Source: Candidatus Accumulibacter necessarius (GTDB lineage: Bacteria > Pseudomonadota > Gammaproteobacteria > Burkholderiales > Rhodocyclaceae). Taken from it: a DNA stretch of 46,263 bases. Position 1 is the stretch's first letter, and each line of letters begins with the position of its first letter. The position numbers were made by a program, and so were the translations under genes. A model generated the notes under the pieces. It saw nothing but the letters and a program-made list of their open reading frames with translations. It had not been told where the DNA came from and did not search any database. The stretch is taken from positions 1 to 46,263 of the forward strand of contig JAFLDL010000039.1 of NCBI GenBank assembly GCA_017302435.1, in the 5' to 3' direction. Shown here piece after piece: positions 28,816 through 36,102 of the stretch.

Positions 28816-28823
28816 CTTGTTAA

Positions 28824-29465
28824 CTAGAAGCGTTGCTGCGTTGCATCATCGGCGCCAAGCCAGAGTTCACGCACCGCCGCCGCCGGGACGGCGACCGCCT
28901 GGTGGGTGGTCAGCACAGCCAGTCCGCCGCGCTGCAGGTGAGCGCCAACCAGGCCGGCGATAAGCTGGATTGCCGCCCGGTCGAGCGCCACGTAGGGTTC
29001 ATCGAGTATCCACAGGGCACGCTTTTCGTGCACCAAGCGAGCGAGCGCCGCGCGCCGCTTCTGCCCCTGCGACAGATAGCGGCAAGCGAGATCCTCGCGG
29101 CCGTGCAGTCCGACCAGTTCAAGCGCATCGAGCGCGGCTTCCTCGTCGAGTGACTCCTGCGCCAGCCTGGCCGACGACAGGATGTTCTCGAGCGGCGTCA
29201 GTTCCTCCTTGATCGCGTTATGGTGGCCGAGGTAGCAAAGTTCGCTCCGGAAGGTCTCGCCGAGCTTGCCGATCGGCTGGCTTCGCCAGCGGATCTCGCC
29301 ACTCGCTGCTGGCGTCAGGCCGCACAACATGCGCAGCAGGCTGGTCTTTCCCGAGCCATTCATGCCCTGCAGGTAGAGCATTTCGCCCCCTTCAAGCCGG
29401 AAGCTGACGTCGGCGAACAGGCGGCGTTCACCGCGTACGCATTCCAGATTGGAAGCTTCAAGCAT
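28824..29465 (-). CDS. ccmA: Heme ABC exporter ATP-binding protein CcmA
   Basis: ABC ATPase of 213 residues, first gene of the cytochrome c maturation operon. Walker A is GMNGSGKTSLLR, the signature motif is YLSQGQKRRAALAR (LSxGQ form), Walker B is LWILDEPYVALD, and the H-loop is VLTTHQAV. ATG 29465 is chosen because the residues MLEASNLECVRGERRLF give the normal N-terminus. It is divergent from hoxV, with a shared regulatory region holding an FNR-type box. Confidence 0.96.
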   Translation of the reverse strand: MLEASNLECVRGERRLFADVSFRLEGGEMLYLQGMNGSGKTSLLRMLCGLTPAASGEIRWRSQPIGKLGETFRSELCYLGHHNAIKEELTPLENILSSARLAQESLDEEAALDALELVGLHGREDLACRYLSQGQKRRAALARLVHEKRALWILDEPYVALDRAAIQLIAGLVGAHLQRGGLAVLTTHQAVAVPAAAVRELWLGADDATQQRF

Positions 29466-29521
29466 GCAGGAGGAGATCCGGGAAGTGGCCAAGGCCGGCG
29501 AGGGCGTATTGTGAACCCGCG

Positions 29522-29549
29522 AGTTTAGCCCCGGATTGACGAAAATCAA
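29522..29549 (-). promoter_or_regulatory. Possible sigma-70 promoter for ccmA
   Basis: On the minus strand TTGATT (29549-29544) and TAAACT (29527-29522) are 16 bases apart, about 57 bases upstream of ccmA. The -35 lies inside the FNR-type dyad, so FNR bound there would be expected to compete with RNA polymerase. Confidence 0.4.
29536..29549. promoter_or_regulatory. FNR/ANR-type binding site
   Basis: TTGAC-GAAA-ATCAA matches the FNR consensus TTGAT-N4-ATCAA at nine of ten positions. Its centre (29542.5) is about 41 bases upstream of the start expected from the -10-like TATTCT at 29571-29576. That is the class II activation geometry for the plus-strand hydrogenase genes. Confidence 0.65.
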
Positions 29550-29570
29550 AATCGATTCAAAGGCTTTTAG

Positions 29571-29576
29571 TATTCT
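29571..29576 (+). promoter_or_regulatory. -10 element of the hoxV-hyp operon
   Basis: TATTCT lies 21 bases after the FNR-type dyad and 28 bases before the chosen hoxV start. FNR-activated promoters commonly have a poor -35, as here. Confidence 0.4.
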
Positions 29577-29604
29577 TTGCAGACACTTTTTAAGGAGTGT
29601 GGCG

Positions 29605-30594
29605 GTGGAACCCGGGTCTCTGGCGCTGACACTGACGTGGGACGGGAAGCAGATCGTTGCTGCCGAGGTCGTTTCGACGCGGCCAGCGGTGGCGCGCGCG
29701 CTCAGTGGACTGCCGGCTGCGCGCGTCCTCGAGTTGATTCCGCGCCTGTTCGGCCTCTGCCCGCGGGCGCAGGAAGCAGCCGCACGACTGTCCCTGGCGG
29801 CTGCGCGCGGCGAACAGGCGGCGAGCAGCGCTGCGGCCCCCGCCTTGGCCGTTGCGCTCGAGGCGATCGGCGAACACCTCTGGTGGCTATTGCTCGACTG
29901 GCCGCCGCTAGCTGGTCAGCGCGCCAGGCAGAGCGAATTCCTCGGCTGGCGGCAGCGCCTCAAGAGAGTTGCCGATCAGGCGGAGGCGGCAGCGCTGGGC
30001 GGCGAGCTCGCTGCCTGGCTTGGATCGGAAAGATCGCCAGCGCTGGACGACGACGCGGCCGTGGCTGCAGGAGTCCTGTTGCCGATGCTGTCGGCAGCCG
30101 AATGGGCGGCACACATCGGTGCCGAGTCTTTTGCCGAGTTGCCGACCTTCGCCGGCCAGCCGGCTGAAACCGGGGTGCTGGCACGCCGTGCCGGCGATGC
30201 CGCGGTGGCCGGACTGCTGGCCGCTGGCCACCGCCTGCAGGCGCGGCTGGTCGCTCGCTACGCTGACTTGCGCTGGCTCGCGCAAGGTCTGGCCGACCGG
30301 CAACGTCTGGTCACCTGGCTTGATTCGACGACGCTTGGCGACGGCTGCGGGCTGGCCTGCGTCGAGACGGCACGCGGCACCTTGCTGCACCAGATCCAGC
30401 TCGATGGTGACCGGATAGGGCGGTACGTCATCGTCGCCCCGACCGAGTGGAACTTCCACCCCCAAGGCTCGTTCGTCCGCGAGATCGACGCTCGACCGGC
30501 GGCCACCCGTGCCAAAGCGGTAATGGCGGCTCGTCGTCTGGTCTTGTCGCTCGATCCCTGCGTCGCTTGCGAACTGAGGATCAGGGATGCATGA
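29605..30594 (+). CDS. hoxV: Hydrogenase maturation protein HoxV/HupK
   Basis: Protein of 329 residues related to the [NiFe]-hydrogenase large subunit and proposed as a scaffold for Fe(CN)2CO cofactor assembly. Remnants of both metal-binding motifs remain. The N-terminal one is RLFGLCPRAQ (47-56), with one Cys where hydrogenases have RxCGxC; the C-terminal one is DPCVACELRI, close to DPCxxC. GTG 29605 is preferred because AAGGAG lies seven bases before it; the frame extends upstream into the promoter. Its 3' end overlaps hypA by eight bases. The order hoxV-hypA-hypB-hypF-hypC matches the Ralstonia membrane-bound hydrogenase locus. Confidence 0.85.
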   Translation: MEPGSLALTLTWDGKQIVAAEVVSTRPAVARALSGLPAARVLELIPRLFGLCPRAQEAAARLSLAAARGEQAASSAAAPALAVALEAIGEHLWWLLLDWPPLAGQRARQSEFLGWRQRLKRVADQAEAAALGGELAAWLGSERSPALDDDAAVAAGVLLPMLSAAEWAAHIGAESFAELPTFAGQPAETGVLARRAGDAAVAGLLAAGHRLQARLVARYADLRWLAQGLADRQRLVTWLDSTTLGDGCGLACVETARGTLLHQIQLDGDRIGRYVIVAPTEWNFHPQGSFVREIDARPAATRAKAVMAARRLVLSLDPCVACELRIRDA

Positions 30595-30928
30595 GATGTC
30601 ACTGGCCATGGGTATCCTGCAGATAGTCGAGGAGGCCGCGCGCGAACAGCGGTTCGGGCGCGTCAGGTCGGTGTGGCTCGAAATTGGTGATCTGGCTGCG
30701 GTCGAGGCCGATGCGATGCGTTTCTGTTTTGACGCGGTCAGTCGCGGTACGCTGGCCGAAGGCGCCACCTTGACTGTAATCAGGGTGTTAGGCCAGGGTT
30801 TGTGCTTTAATTGTAATCAGACGGTGCCGCTGGCGGCGCTGTACGACCCCTGTCCTGTCTGCGGCGGGCACCCGGTTCAAGCAACCGGAGGCACCGAGAT
30901 GCGGGTCAAGGAGCTTGAGGTCGAATAA
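30587..30928 (+). CDS. hypA: Hydrogenase nickel incorporation protein HypA
   Basis: Nickel metallochaperone of 113 residues that works with HypB to insert Ni into the hydrogenase large subunit. It starts with the nickel-binding MHEMSL (His2). The zinc site has C73 and C76 (CFNC) and C89 and C92 (CPVC). The start is fixed by the essential MHE sequence and overlaps hoxV. Confidence 0.97.
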   Translation: MHEMSLAMGILQIVEEAAREQRFGRVRSVWLEIGDLAAVEADAMRFCFDAVSRGTLAEGATLTVIRVLGQGLCFNCNQTVPLAALYDPCPVCGGHPVQATGGTEMRVKELEVE

Positions 30929-30945
30929 TAAACAGGAGACAGCAG

Positions 30946-31992
30946 ATGTGTACGACTTGCGGTTGTGGAACCGGGGAGGCTCGCGTCGAGGGAAAGGCCT
31001 TGGCCGAGCCCGGGAACAGTCATGAAGGCAACGGCGGCAAGCCACCCGCGAAGCCACTTGTGAACGACCAGGGGCAGGAGGGTCCCGCCGGAATGGTCTA
31101 CAGCGCCGTCACCGCTCTCGGTGGCCATGCGCATCACCATGCTGGCGGCCGCCAGCAGGCCCATGGCCACGAACACGGCACCGGGCATGACCACCGGCAC
31201 GATAGCCTGCATGGCCATGGCCAGGCGGGTGCGCAGGCGTCGACGACGACGCAGTTGCGGCTGGTGCAGATCGAGCGCGACCTCCTGGCCAAGAACGACG
31301 GCTTCGCCGCCGCCAACCGTCGCCGTTTCGAGGAGCAGGGGATCTTCGCGCTCAATCTCGTCTCCAGCCCGGGTTCGGGAAAGACGACCTTGTTGTGCCG
31401 TACCGTTGAGGCGCTGCGGACAGAGCTGTCGATCGCCGTCATCGAGGGTGACCAGCAGACCAGCCGCGACGCCGAACGCATCCGCGCGACCGGTGCGCCG
31501 GCGGTGCAGATCAATACCGGCAAGGGCTGCCACCTCGACGCGCATATGGTCGGCCATGCCCTGCCCGAGCTTTCGCCGGCCGACGATTCGCTGCTCCTGA
31601 TCGAGAACGTCGGCAATCTTGTCTGTCCGGCGGCTTTCGATCTCGGTGAGGCGCACAAGGTGGTGATCCTCTCGGTGACCGAAGGCGAAGACAAGCCGCT
31701 CAAGTACCCGAACATGTTTCATGCCGCGTCGCTGATGCTGCTCAACAAGGTCGACCTGCTTCCCTACCTTGCCTTCAGCAGCGAGCTGGCGATCAGCTAT
31801 GCCCGACAGGTCAATCCGGCATTGCAGGTGATCCAGCTTTCCGCGACAACCGGTGAGGGCTTTGACCAGTGGCTGGCCTGGCTGAGGGCAGGCTGCACGG
31901 CAGCCCAGGAGAAAAAAAGGGCGACCATGGCTTCGTTGCGGCGGCGGATCGCCGAACTTGAAGCGCGGATTTCGGTTGCTGCGGGAGGCTGA
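30946..31992 (+). CDS. hypB: Hydrogenase nickel incorporation GTPase HypB
   Basis: GTPase of 348 residues that powers nickel delivery. The N-terminal high-affinity Ni motif CTTCGCG (residues 2-8) is present, and there is a histidine-rich stretch at 61-91 with 12 His, suited to nickel storage. Having both is typical of some rhizobial and beta-proteobacterial HypB. The G domain has Walker [12 protein letters not shown], the metal-bridging [11 protein letters not shown], and the guanine-specifying NKVD. A short Ala/Glu-rich helix ends the protein. Confidence 0.97.
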   Translation: MCTTCGCGTGEARVEGKALAEPGNSHEGNGGKPPAKPLVNDQGQEGPAGMVYSAVTALGGHAHHHAGGRQQAHGHEHGTGHDHRHDSLHGHGQAGAQASTTTQLRLVQIERDLLAKNDGFAAANRRRFEEQGIFALNLVSSPGSGKTTLLCRTVEALRTELSIAVIEGDQQTSRDAERIRATGAPAVQINTGKGCHLDAHMVGHALPELSPADDSLLLIENVGNLVCPAAFDLGEAHKVVILSVTEGEDKPLKYPNMFHAASLMLLNKVDLLPYLAFSSELAISYARQVNPALQVIQLSATTGEGFDQWLAWLRAGCTAAQEKKRATMASLRRRIAELEARISVAAGG

Positions 31993-31993
31993 C

Positions 31994-34294
31994 ATGTCGG
32001 AGCAGACGGTTTGTCAGAACATCCGGGTCAGTGGTGTCGTTCAGGGGGTCGGTTTTCGTCCCTTCGTCTGGCGGCTGGCCAGGGAACTGGGCCTCGCCGG
32101 CTGGGTTCGCAACGATTCGCGTGGCGTCGAAATAGAGGTTCGCGGCGCTGCTGCCCAGGTCAGGAATCTCATCGAACGTCTGGAGCAGGATGCGCCGCCG
32201 CTCGCGCGGGTCAACTCGGTGGTCGCCCGCGATACGGCGCCGGGCCGGGTCAACGAAGGCTTCGTCATCATCGACAGCCGCAGCGGCCGGGCGGCAACGA
32301 TGATTGGCCACGATACGGCCGTCTGCCGTGACTGTCTGGCCGAGATGTTCGATCCCGGCAGCCGCCGCTGGCGCTATGCCTTCACCAATTGCACCAACTG
32401 CGGACCACGCTACACGATCAGCCGCGGCCTGCCCTACGACCGGGCGCGCACCAGTCTCAAGGCCTTTGCCATGTGCCCGCGGTGCCAGTGCGAGTACCGG
32501 TTGCCAGACGACCGGCGTTTTCACGCCGAGGCCAATTGCTGCCCGAAGTGTGGTCCGCAGCTTTTCCTGCTCGATGGCGAGGGACACCGGCTCGCCGACG
32601 ACCCCATCGCCAGTGCCCTGGAGCTGCTGCAGCAGGGGAAGATCGTCGCCATCAAGGGCCTGGGTGGTTTTCACCTGGCTTGCGATGCGCGCAATGCGGT
32701 CGCCGTCGCGCTTCTGCGTGAGCGCAAGCAGCGCGACGAGAAGCCCTTTGTGGTGATGGTCGCCAACGCCGCTTCGGCCGCTGCGTATGTCCAGATGGGC
32801 ATCGGTGAACCCGGTCTGCTGACTCTGCCGACGCGTCCGGCGATCCTGATCAGAAAGCGCAGCAGTTGCGATGCCGCGCTACCCGGGGTCGCCCCCGGAC
32901 TGGCCTGGTTGGGCGTCATGCTGCCATACACGCCGGTACACTTTCTGCTCTTCCACGAAGCGGCAAGACGTCCGGCGGGTGTCGGCTGGCTGGAAAGGGC
33001 GCAGGATCTGGCGCTGGTGATGACCAGCGCCAACCCTGGTGGTGAACCGCTGGTGGTCGGCAACAGTGAAGCCCTGCTGCGCCTCTATGGCATTGCCGAC
33101 GCATTCCTGATGCACGACCGCGACATCGTGACCCGTTGCGATGACAGCGTTGCACGCATCACGACTGGCGGTCTACAGTTCATCCGTCGCGCGCGCGGCT
33201 ACACGCCGCGGGCGATCAAGCTGCCGTTTTCCGGACCTTCGGTACTGGCCGTCGGCGCCTGGTTCAAGAACACGATCTGTATCACCCGCGGCGACGAGGC
33301 CTTCGTTTCGCAACACATCGGCGATCTCGACAACGCCGCCGTTTGCGACTTCCTCGACGAAAGCGTCGCCCAGCTGGTGAAACTGCTGGGTGTCGAGCCG
33401 GCGATAGTCGCGCACGACCTGCACCCCGATTTCCACTCGACGCGTTTTGCTGCCGATTTTGCCCAGCAACGCCGTCTGCCCATGCTCGGCGTGCAGCACC
33501 ACCATGCGCACGCCGCTGCCGTGCTCGCCGAACACGGCCTGCGCGGCAGCCATCTGGCGCTCTCGCTCGACGGCGTCGGCATCGGCACCGATGGTGCTGC
33601 CTGGGGCGGCGAGTTGTTGCGTGTCGATGGCGCCAGCTTCGAGCGTCTCGGTCATCTGGTGCCGCTGGCGCTGCCGGGTGGCGATCGCGCCGCCAACGAG
33701 CCCTGGCGGATGGCGGCAGCAGCGCTGCATCGACTGGGTCGCAGCCATGAGATCAGCGAACGTTTCGCCGGTCAGCAGGCCGCCCGGGCGGTGGCCCAGA
33801 TGCTTGCCGGCGATATCCATTGCCCTCCGACCTCGAGCATGGGGCGGATGTTCGATGCCGCCGCTGGTCTGCTCGGCATCCGGTCGGTGATGGCTTACGA
33901 AGGACAGGCGGCGATGCTGATGGAAGGAATGGCGCAGCGCTACGGCGATATTCTGCCGCTTGATCAGGGCTGGAAGATCGATCAGGGCAGGCTTGATCTG
34001 CTGCCGCTGTTTGCCGTTCTGGCGGATGAAAGGGACCCCGAACGCGGCGCCGCGCTGTTCCACGCGACGCTGGCCGCCGCCATCGAGGACTGGGTGCGCG
34101 CCCTGGCTCCGGGCGAAGCCGCCGTTGTCGGTAGCGGCGGCTGCTTTCTCAATCAGGTCCTTGTGCGCGGCCTGCGCAGCCGCTTCGGCGCGAAAGGGGT
34201 GCAACTCCTTGAAGCCCGCCAGGTGCCGCCCAACGATGGTGGCCTCGCCGTCGGTCAGGCATGGATTGCCCTGCAGCATCTGGTGGGTGGCTAG
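31994..34294 (+). CDS. hypF: Carbamoyltransferase HypF
   Basis: HypF of 766 residues makes the thiocarboxamide that becomes the cyanide ligands of the Ni-Fe site, using carbamoyl phosphate and ATP. Four modules are seen in order: an acylphosphatase domain (GVVQGVGFRPFVWRLA), two zinc-finger-like segments (CRDCLAEMF with CTNCGPRYT, and CPRCQCEY with CCPKCGP), a YrdC-like ATP domain (KGLGGFHLACDA), and a Kae1-like domain (VQHHHAHAAAVLAEH and LSLDGVGIGTDG). The ATG follows the hypB stop by one base. Confidence 0.98.
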   Translation: MSEQTVCQNIRVSGVVQGVGFRPFVWRLARELGLAGWVRNDSRGVEIEVRGAAAQVRNLIERLEQDAPPLARVNSVVARDTAPGRVNEGFVIIDSRSGRAATMIGHDTAVCRDCLAEMFDPGSRRWRYAFTNCTNCGPRYTISRGLPYDRARTSLKAFAMCPRCQCEYRLPDDRRFHAEANCCPKCGPQLFLLDGEGHRLADDPIASALELLQQGKIVAIKGLGGFHLACDARNAVAVALLRERKQRDEKPFVVMVANAASAAAYVQMGIGEPGLLTLPTRPAILIRKRSSCDAALPGVAPGLAWLGVMLPYTPVHFLLFHEAARRPAGVGWLERAQDLALVMTSANPGGEPLVVGNSEALLRLYGIADAFLMHDRDIVTRCDDSVARITTGGLQFIRRARGYTPRAIKLPFSGPSVLAVGAWFKNTICITRGDEAFVSQHIGDLDNAAVCDFLDESVAQLVKLLGVEPAIVAHDLHPDFHSTRFAADFAQQRRLPMLGVQHHHAHAAAVLAEHGLRGSHLALSLDGVGIGTDGAAWGGELLRVDGASFERLGHLVPLALPGGDRAANEPWRMAAAALHRLGRSHEISERFAGQQAARAVAQMLAGDIHCPPTSSMGRMFDAAAGLLGIRSVMAYEGQAAMLMEGMAQRYGDILPLDQGWKIDQGRLDLLPLFAVLADERDPERGAALFHATLAAAIEDWVRALAPGEAAVVGSGGCFLNQVLVRGLRSRFGAKGVQLLEARQVPPNDGGLAVGQAWIALQHLVGG

Positions 34295-34305
34295 GGGCAT
34301 CGGCG

Positions 34306-34554
34306 ATGTGTCTCGCACTCCCCTGCCGGATTGTCGAACTGCGTCCCGGTGATCAGGCGCTGGTCGATGTCGCCGGCGTCAGCCGGGAGATATCGCTGGC
34401 ACTCGTTGATGATGTTGCGCTCGGCGACTATGTCATCGTGCACGTCGGCTACGCGCTGACCCGGCTCGATCCTGAAGAAGCCGAGAAGACCCTGGCACTG
34501 TTTGCAGAGTTGGGCGACGGGAGTTGGTCGGAGGCGGACGTCGCAGGAGCTTGA
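34306..34554 (+). CDS. hypC: Hydrogenase assembly chaperone HypC
   Basis: Small chaperone of 82 residues that, with HypD, holds the Fe(CN)2CO group and hands it to the large subunit. The essential N-terminal cysteine is in MCLALPCRI, and the second conserved segment is YVIVHVGYALTRLD. ATG 34306 is fixed by the MCxxxP start. In related loci hypD follows immediately; here the next sequences are remnants and an insertion. Confidence 0.96.
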   Translation: MCLALPCRIVELRPGDQALVDVAGVSREISLALVDDVALGDYVIVHVGYALTRLDPEEAEKTLALFAELGDGSWSEADVAGA

Positions 34555-34570
34555 GCCCGCACGGTGCCTC

Positions 34571-34675
34571 GTTCTTGCAACCACACCAGCCCATCTCGAC
34601 AACAGTGCGCACCGAGTGGTCTGACAGCGCTCGCCGCAGCCTGGCTGGGACCGACTCGGCAAGCAACAGGCGCAT
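34571..34675 (-). pseudogene. Truncated PIN-like toxin gene (DUF5615 family)
   Basis: On the minus strand, 35 codons from ATG 34675 read MRLLLAESVPARLRRALSDH and continue with a HxVRTVVEMGW-like stretch ending in KN. This closely follows the first third of DUF5615 PIN-like proteins, which usually begin M-x-x-L-L-D-E. The acidic residue expected at position 6 is Ala here. After KN the similarity stops and the frame runs antisense into hypC. It is a 5' fragment with no visible partner antitoxin, a relic of an earlier insertion at this site. Confidence 0.55.
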
Positions 34676-34731
34676 CGGCGGACAGACCAACATCTGCGAT
34701 CCCTTGCCGACTGCACCTCGCCGATCCTCTT

Positions 34732-34997
34732 GCGTTACGGGGTGAGTGACCTGCTGCCGTCCAATGTGCGCATGATTCACGGCCCCGGCTGTCCGGTCTG
34801 CGTGCTGCCGATCGGGAAGTGGTCTTCTTTGCCATCGGTTTGGAAATCACACCGCCACCGACAGCGGTGGTCGTCAAACAGGCGCAGGCGCGCGGTCTCA
34901 GGAACTTCTCGGTGCTCGGCTGCCATGTGTTGACGCCATCGGCGATTGCCAGCATCCTCGAATCGCCCGAAGTCCGGCAGTGGGGCAGGGTGCCGCT
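34732..34997 (+). pseudogene. hypD: Decayed partial copy of hypD
   Basis: About 265 bases are roughly 90 percent identical to two separate parts of the intact hypD (around 38886-38969 and 39190-39368). The first part encodes the RYGVSDLLP and HGPGCPVCVLPIG region; the second encodes the FFAIG and LTPSAIASILESPEVRQWG region. They join at CCGATCGGG (34808-34816). In the intact gene this 9-base sequence occurs at 38961-38969 and again at 39181-39189, so the copy has lost 220 bases between the repeats and is frameshifted. Both ends are missing. It lies just where hypD should follow hypC. Confidence 0.85.
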
Positions 34998-35016
34998 TAA
35001 ATGGATAGCCCCTTTA

Positions 35017-35433
35017 CTAAAAATCAGACAAGCTCCAGTTGGCAAGTTGCAGGCCGTTGATCCGACCGTAGTGGCGTTCGTTGTTGGTGACCAGGATGAG
35101 ATTCTCCGCCAAGGCATGGGCAGCGATCTGGGTATCCATGTAGCAGATCGGGTTGCCATTGACTTTCTGGCTGGCGCGTAGCGGGGCGTAGCAGTTGGCC
35201 GCTTCCTTGTTCCAGTCAAGGCGGGGAACCGTATGGAGAAAGGCGTGCACTGCGCGCGCGAGCGACGTGGCTCCCGGCAGCAGAGCGAGACCATAAAGAA
35301 GTTCGCCACGGGTGATCACCGATATCGCGATTTCCTCGGCAATCAACCCCTCTCGAATCCGTCGCAGCAGCCTTGCCTCCTTGTGCTTGATGGCGTAACT
35401 GCAGATATCGGTGTCCAGCAGGTAGCGGAGCAT
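35017..35433 (-). CDS. VapC-type PIN-domain ribonuclease toxin
   Basis: PIN-domain toxin of 138 residues, probably a site-specific RNase. The acidic active-site residues are visible: D7 in YLLDTDI, E44 in TRGELLYGL, and D99 in CYMDTQIAAHAL. The C-terminal family segment is ILVTNNERHYGRINGLQLANW. Its ATG overlaps the antitoxin stop (35433), as expected of a co-translated pair. The module lies antisense to the hyp genes between the hypD remnant and the TonB receptor. FitB-like naming is equally possible. Confidence 0.9.
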   Translation of the reverse strand: MLRYLLDTDICSYAIKHKEARLLRRIREGLIAEEIAISVITRGELLYGLALLPGATSLARAVHAFLHTVPRLDWNKEAANCYAPLRASQKVNGNPICYMDTQIAAHALAENLILVTNNERHYGRINGLQLANWSLSDF

Positions 35434-35681
35434 CAGAAAATCTCCCGAAACTCCCCGCTGTCGTTATCGCGTTCGGCCATGAAAGCTTCGGGAACTTTGG
35501 CGGATTCGATCAGTTGAAATAGCGCATCGATCTCGCTGGCCCCCTTCTTGGGCGTCAGCGTGATTTCTCCGGTGGCTTCGTTCTTGCTGATCCAAACTTC
35601 ATCGCCTGCCAAGCGAAAAGCCTTGGGCAGGCGGACTGCCTGGCTGTGCCCGGAATGAAAGATTTTTGCGGTGGTCAGCAT
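35433..35681 (-). CDS. VapB-type AbrB-fold antitoxin
   Basis: Antitoxin of 82 residues. Its N-terminal swapped-hairpin DNA-binding domain reads AKIFHSGHSQAVRLPKAFRL, the hallmark GxSQAVRLPK of MazE/VapB/AbrB antitoxins, and its C-terminal tail would wrap the toxin. ATG 35681 has AAGGA seven bases upstream; an in-frame ATG at 35705 is less likely because the operator overlaps it. It is the first gene of the pair and probably represses its own promoter. Confidence 0.9.
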   Translation of the reverse strand: MLTTAKIFHSGHSQAVRLPKAFRLAGDEVWISKNEATGEITLTPKKGASEIDALFQLIESAKVPEAFMAERDNDSGEFREIF

Positions 35682-35695
35682 TCTCTGGTCCTTTA

Positions 35696-35723
35696 GTATA
35701 TTCATTATCGTATATACATTATA
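35696..35723 (-). promoter_or_regulatory. vapBC promoter with palindromic operator
   Basis: An inverted repeat GTATAT-N10-ATATAC occupies 35696-35717, and a TATAAT -10 element on the minus strand is at 35723-35718, immediately beside it. This fits autorepression by the antitoxin or toxin-antitoxin complex. Confidence 0.6.
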
Positions 35724-36102
35724 GAGGTTCAGCGGACTTTTTCGAGGGATATATCCTGTCTTCAGTGATTGTCGCTGTTTCGCCGCTAACTGACAGCGCA
35801 CCAACGCGATTCGCGAATCAGCGCGTTTCTGCGGTCGACCGTGAGCGGCCGGTTGACATGACCGGGTTCTGGGCAGCACGCGTTCACAGGTAAGCTTCCT
35901 GCTGACCCCAAACTTGCTCAAAGGTCTTCAGGTTGCGAAGGACGGAGGTCTTGAGCGCATCACGGGTTTCCGCCTCCGATCCGGACGCTCATACCCGCCA
36001 CCACCGCCTGCGCCCCATCGCGCAGTGCCGTCTACCGCCGTCGTCGCAGAGGTCGGCAAAGCAGGTCATCAGCGGATGACGCGCCTGTTCATGCCCTCCC
36101 GC
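35724..36102. other. Gene-poor stretch between vapBC and the TonB receptor
   Basis: No complete gene was recognised in these roughly 380 bases. It contains a perfect 12-base palindrome GATTCGCGAATC (35818-35829) and, on the minus strand, a start-less 34-codon open frame listed separately. It is probably the scar of earlier insertions. Confidence 0.4.
35884..35988 (-). pseudogene. Possible 3' end of a lost gene
   Basis: A 34-codon open frame between two stops, without a start codon, ends ...LKTFEQVWGQQEAYL. The amphipathic, protein-like composition suggests the C-terminal remnant of a real gene, possibly from a mobile element, but I cannot name a family. Confidence 0.2.
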
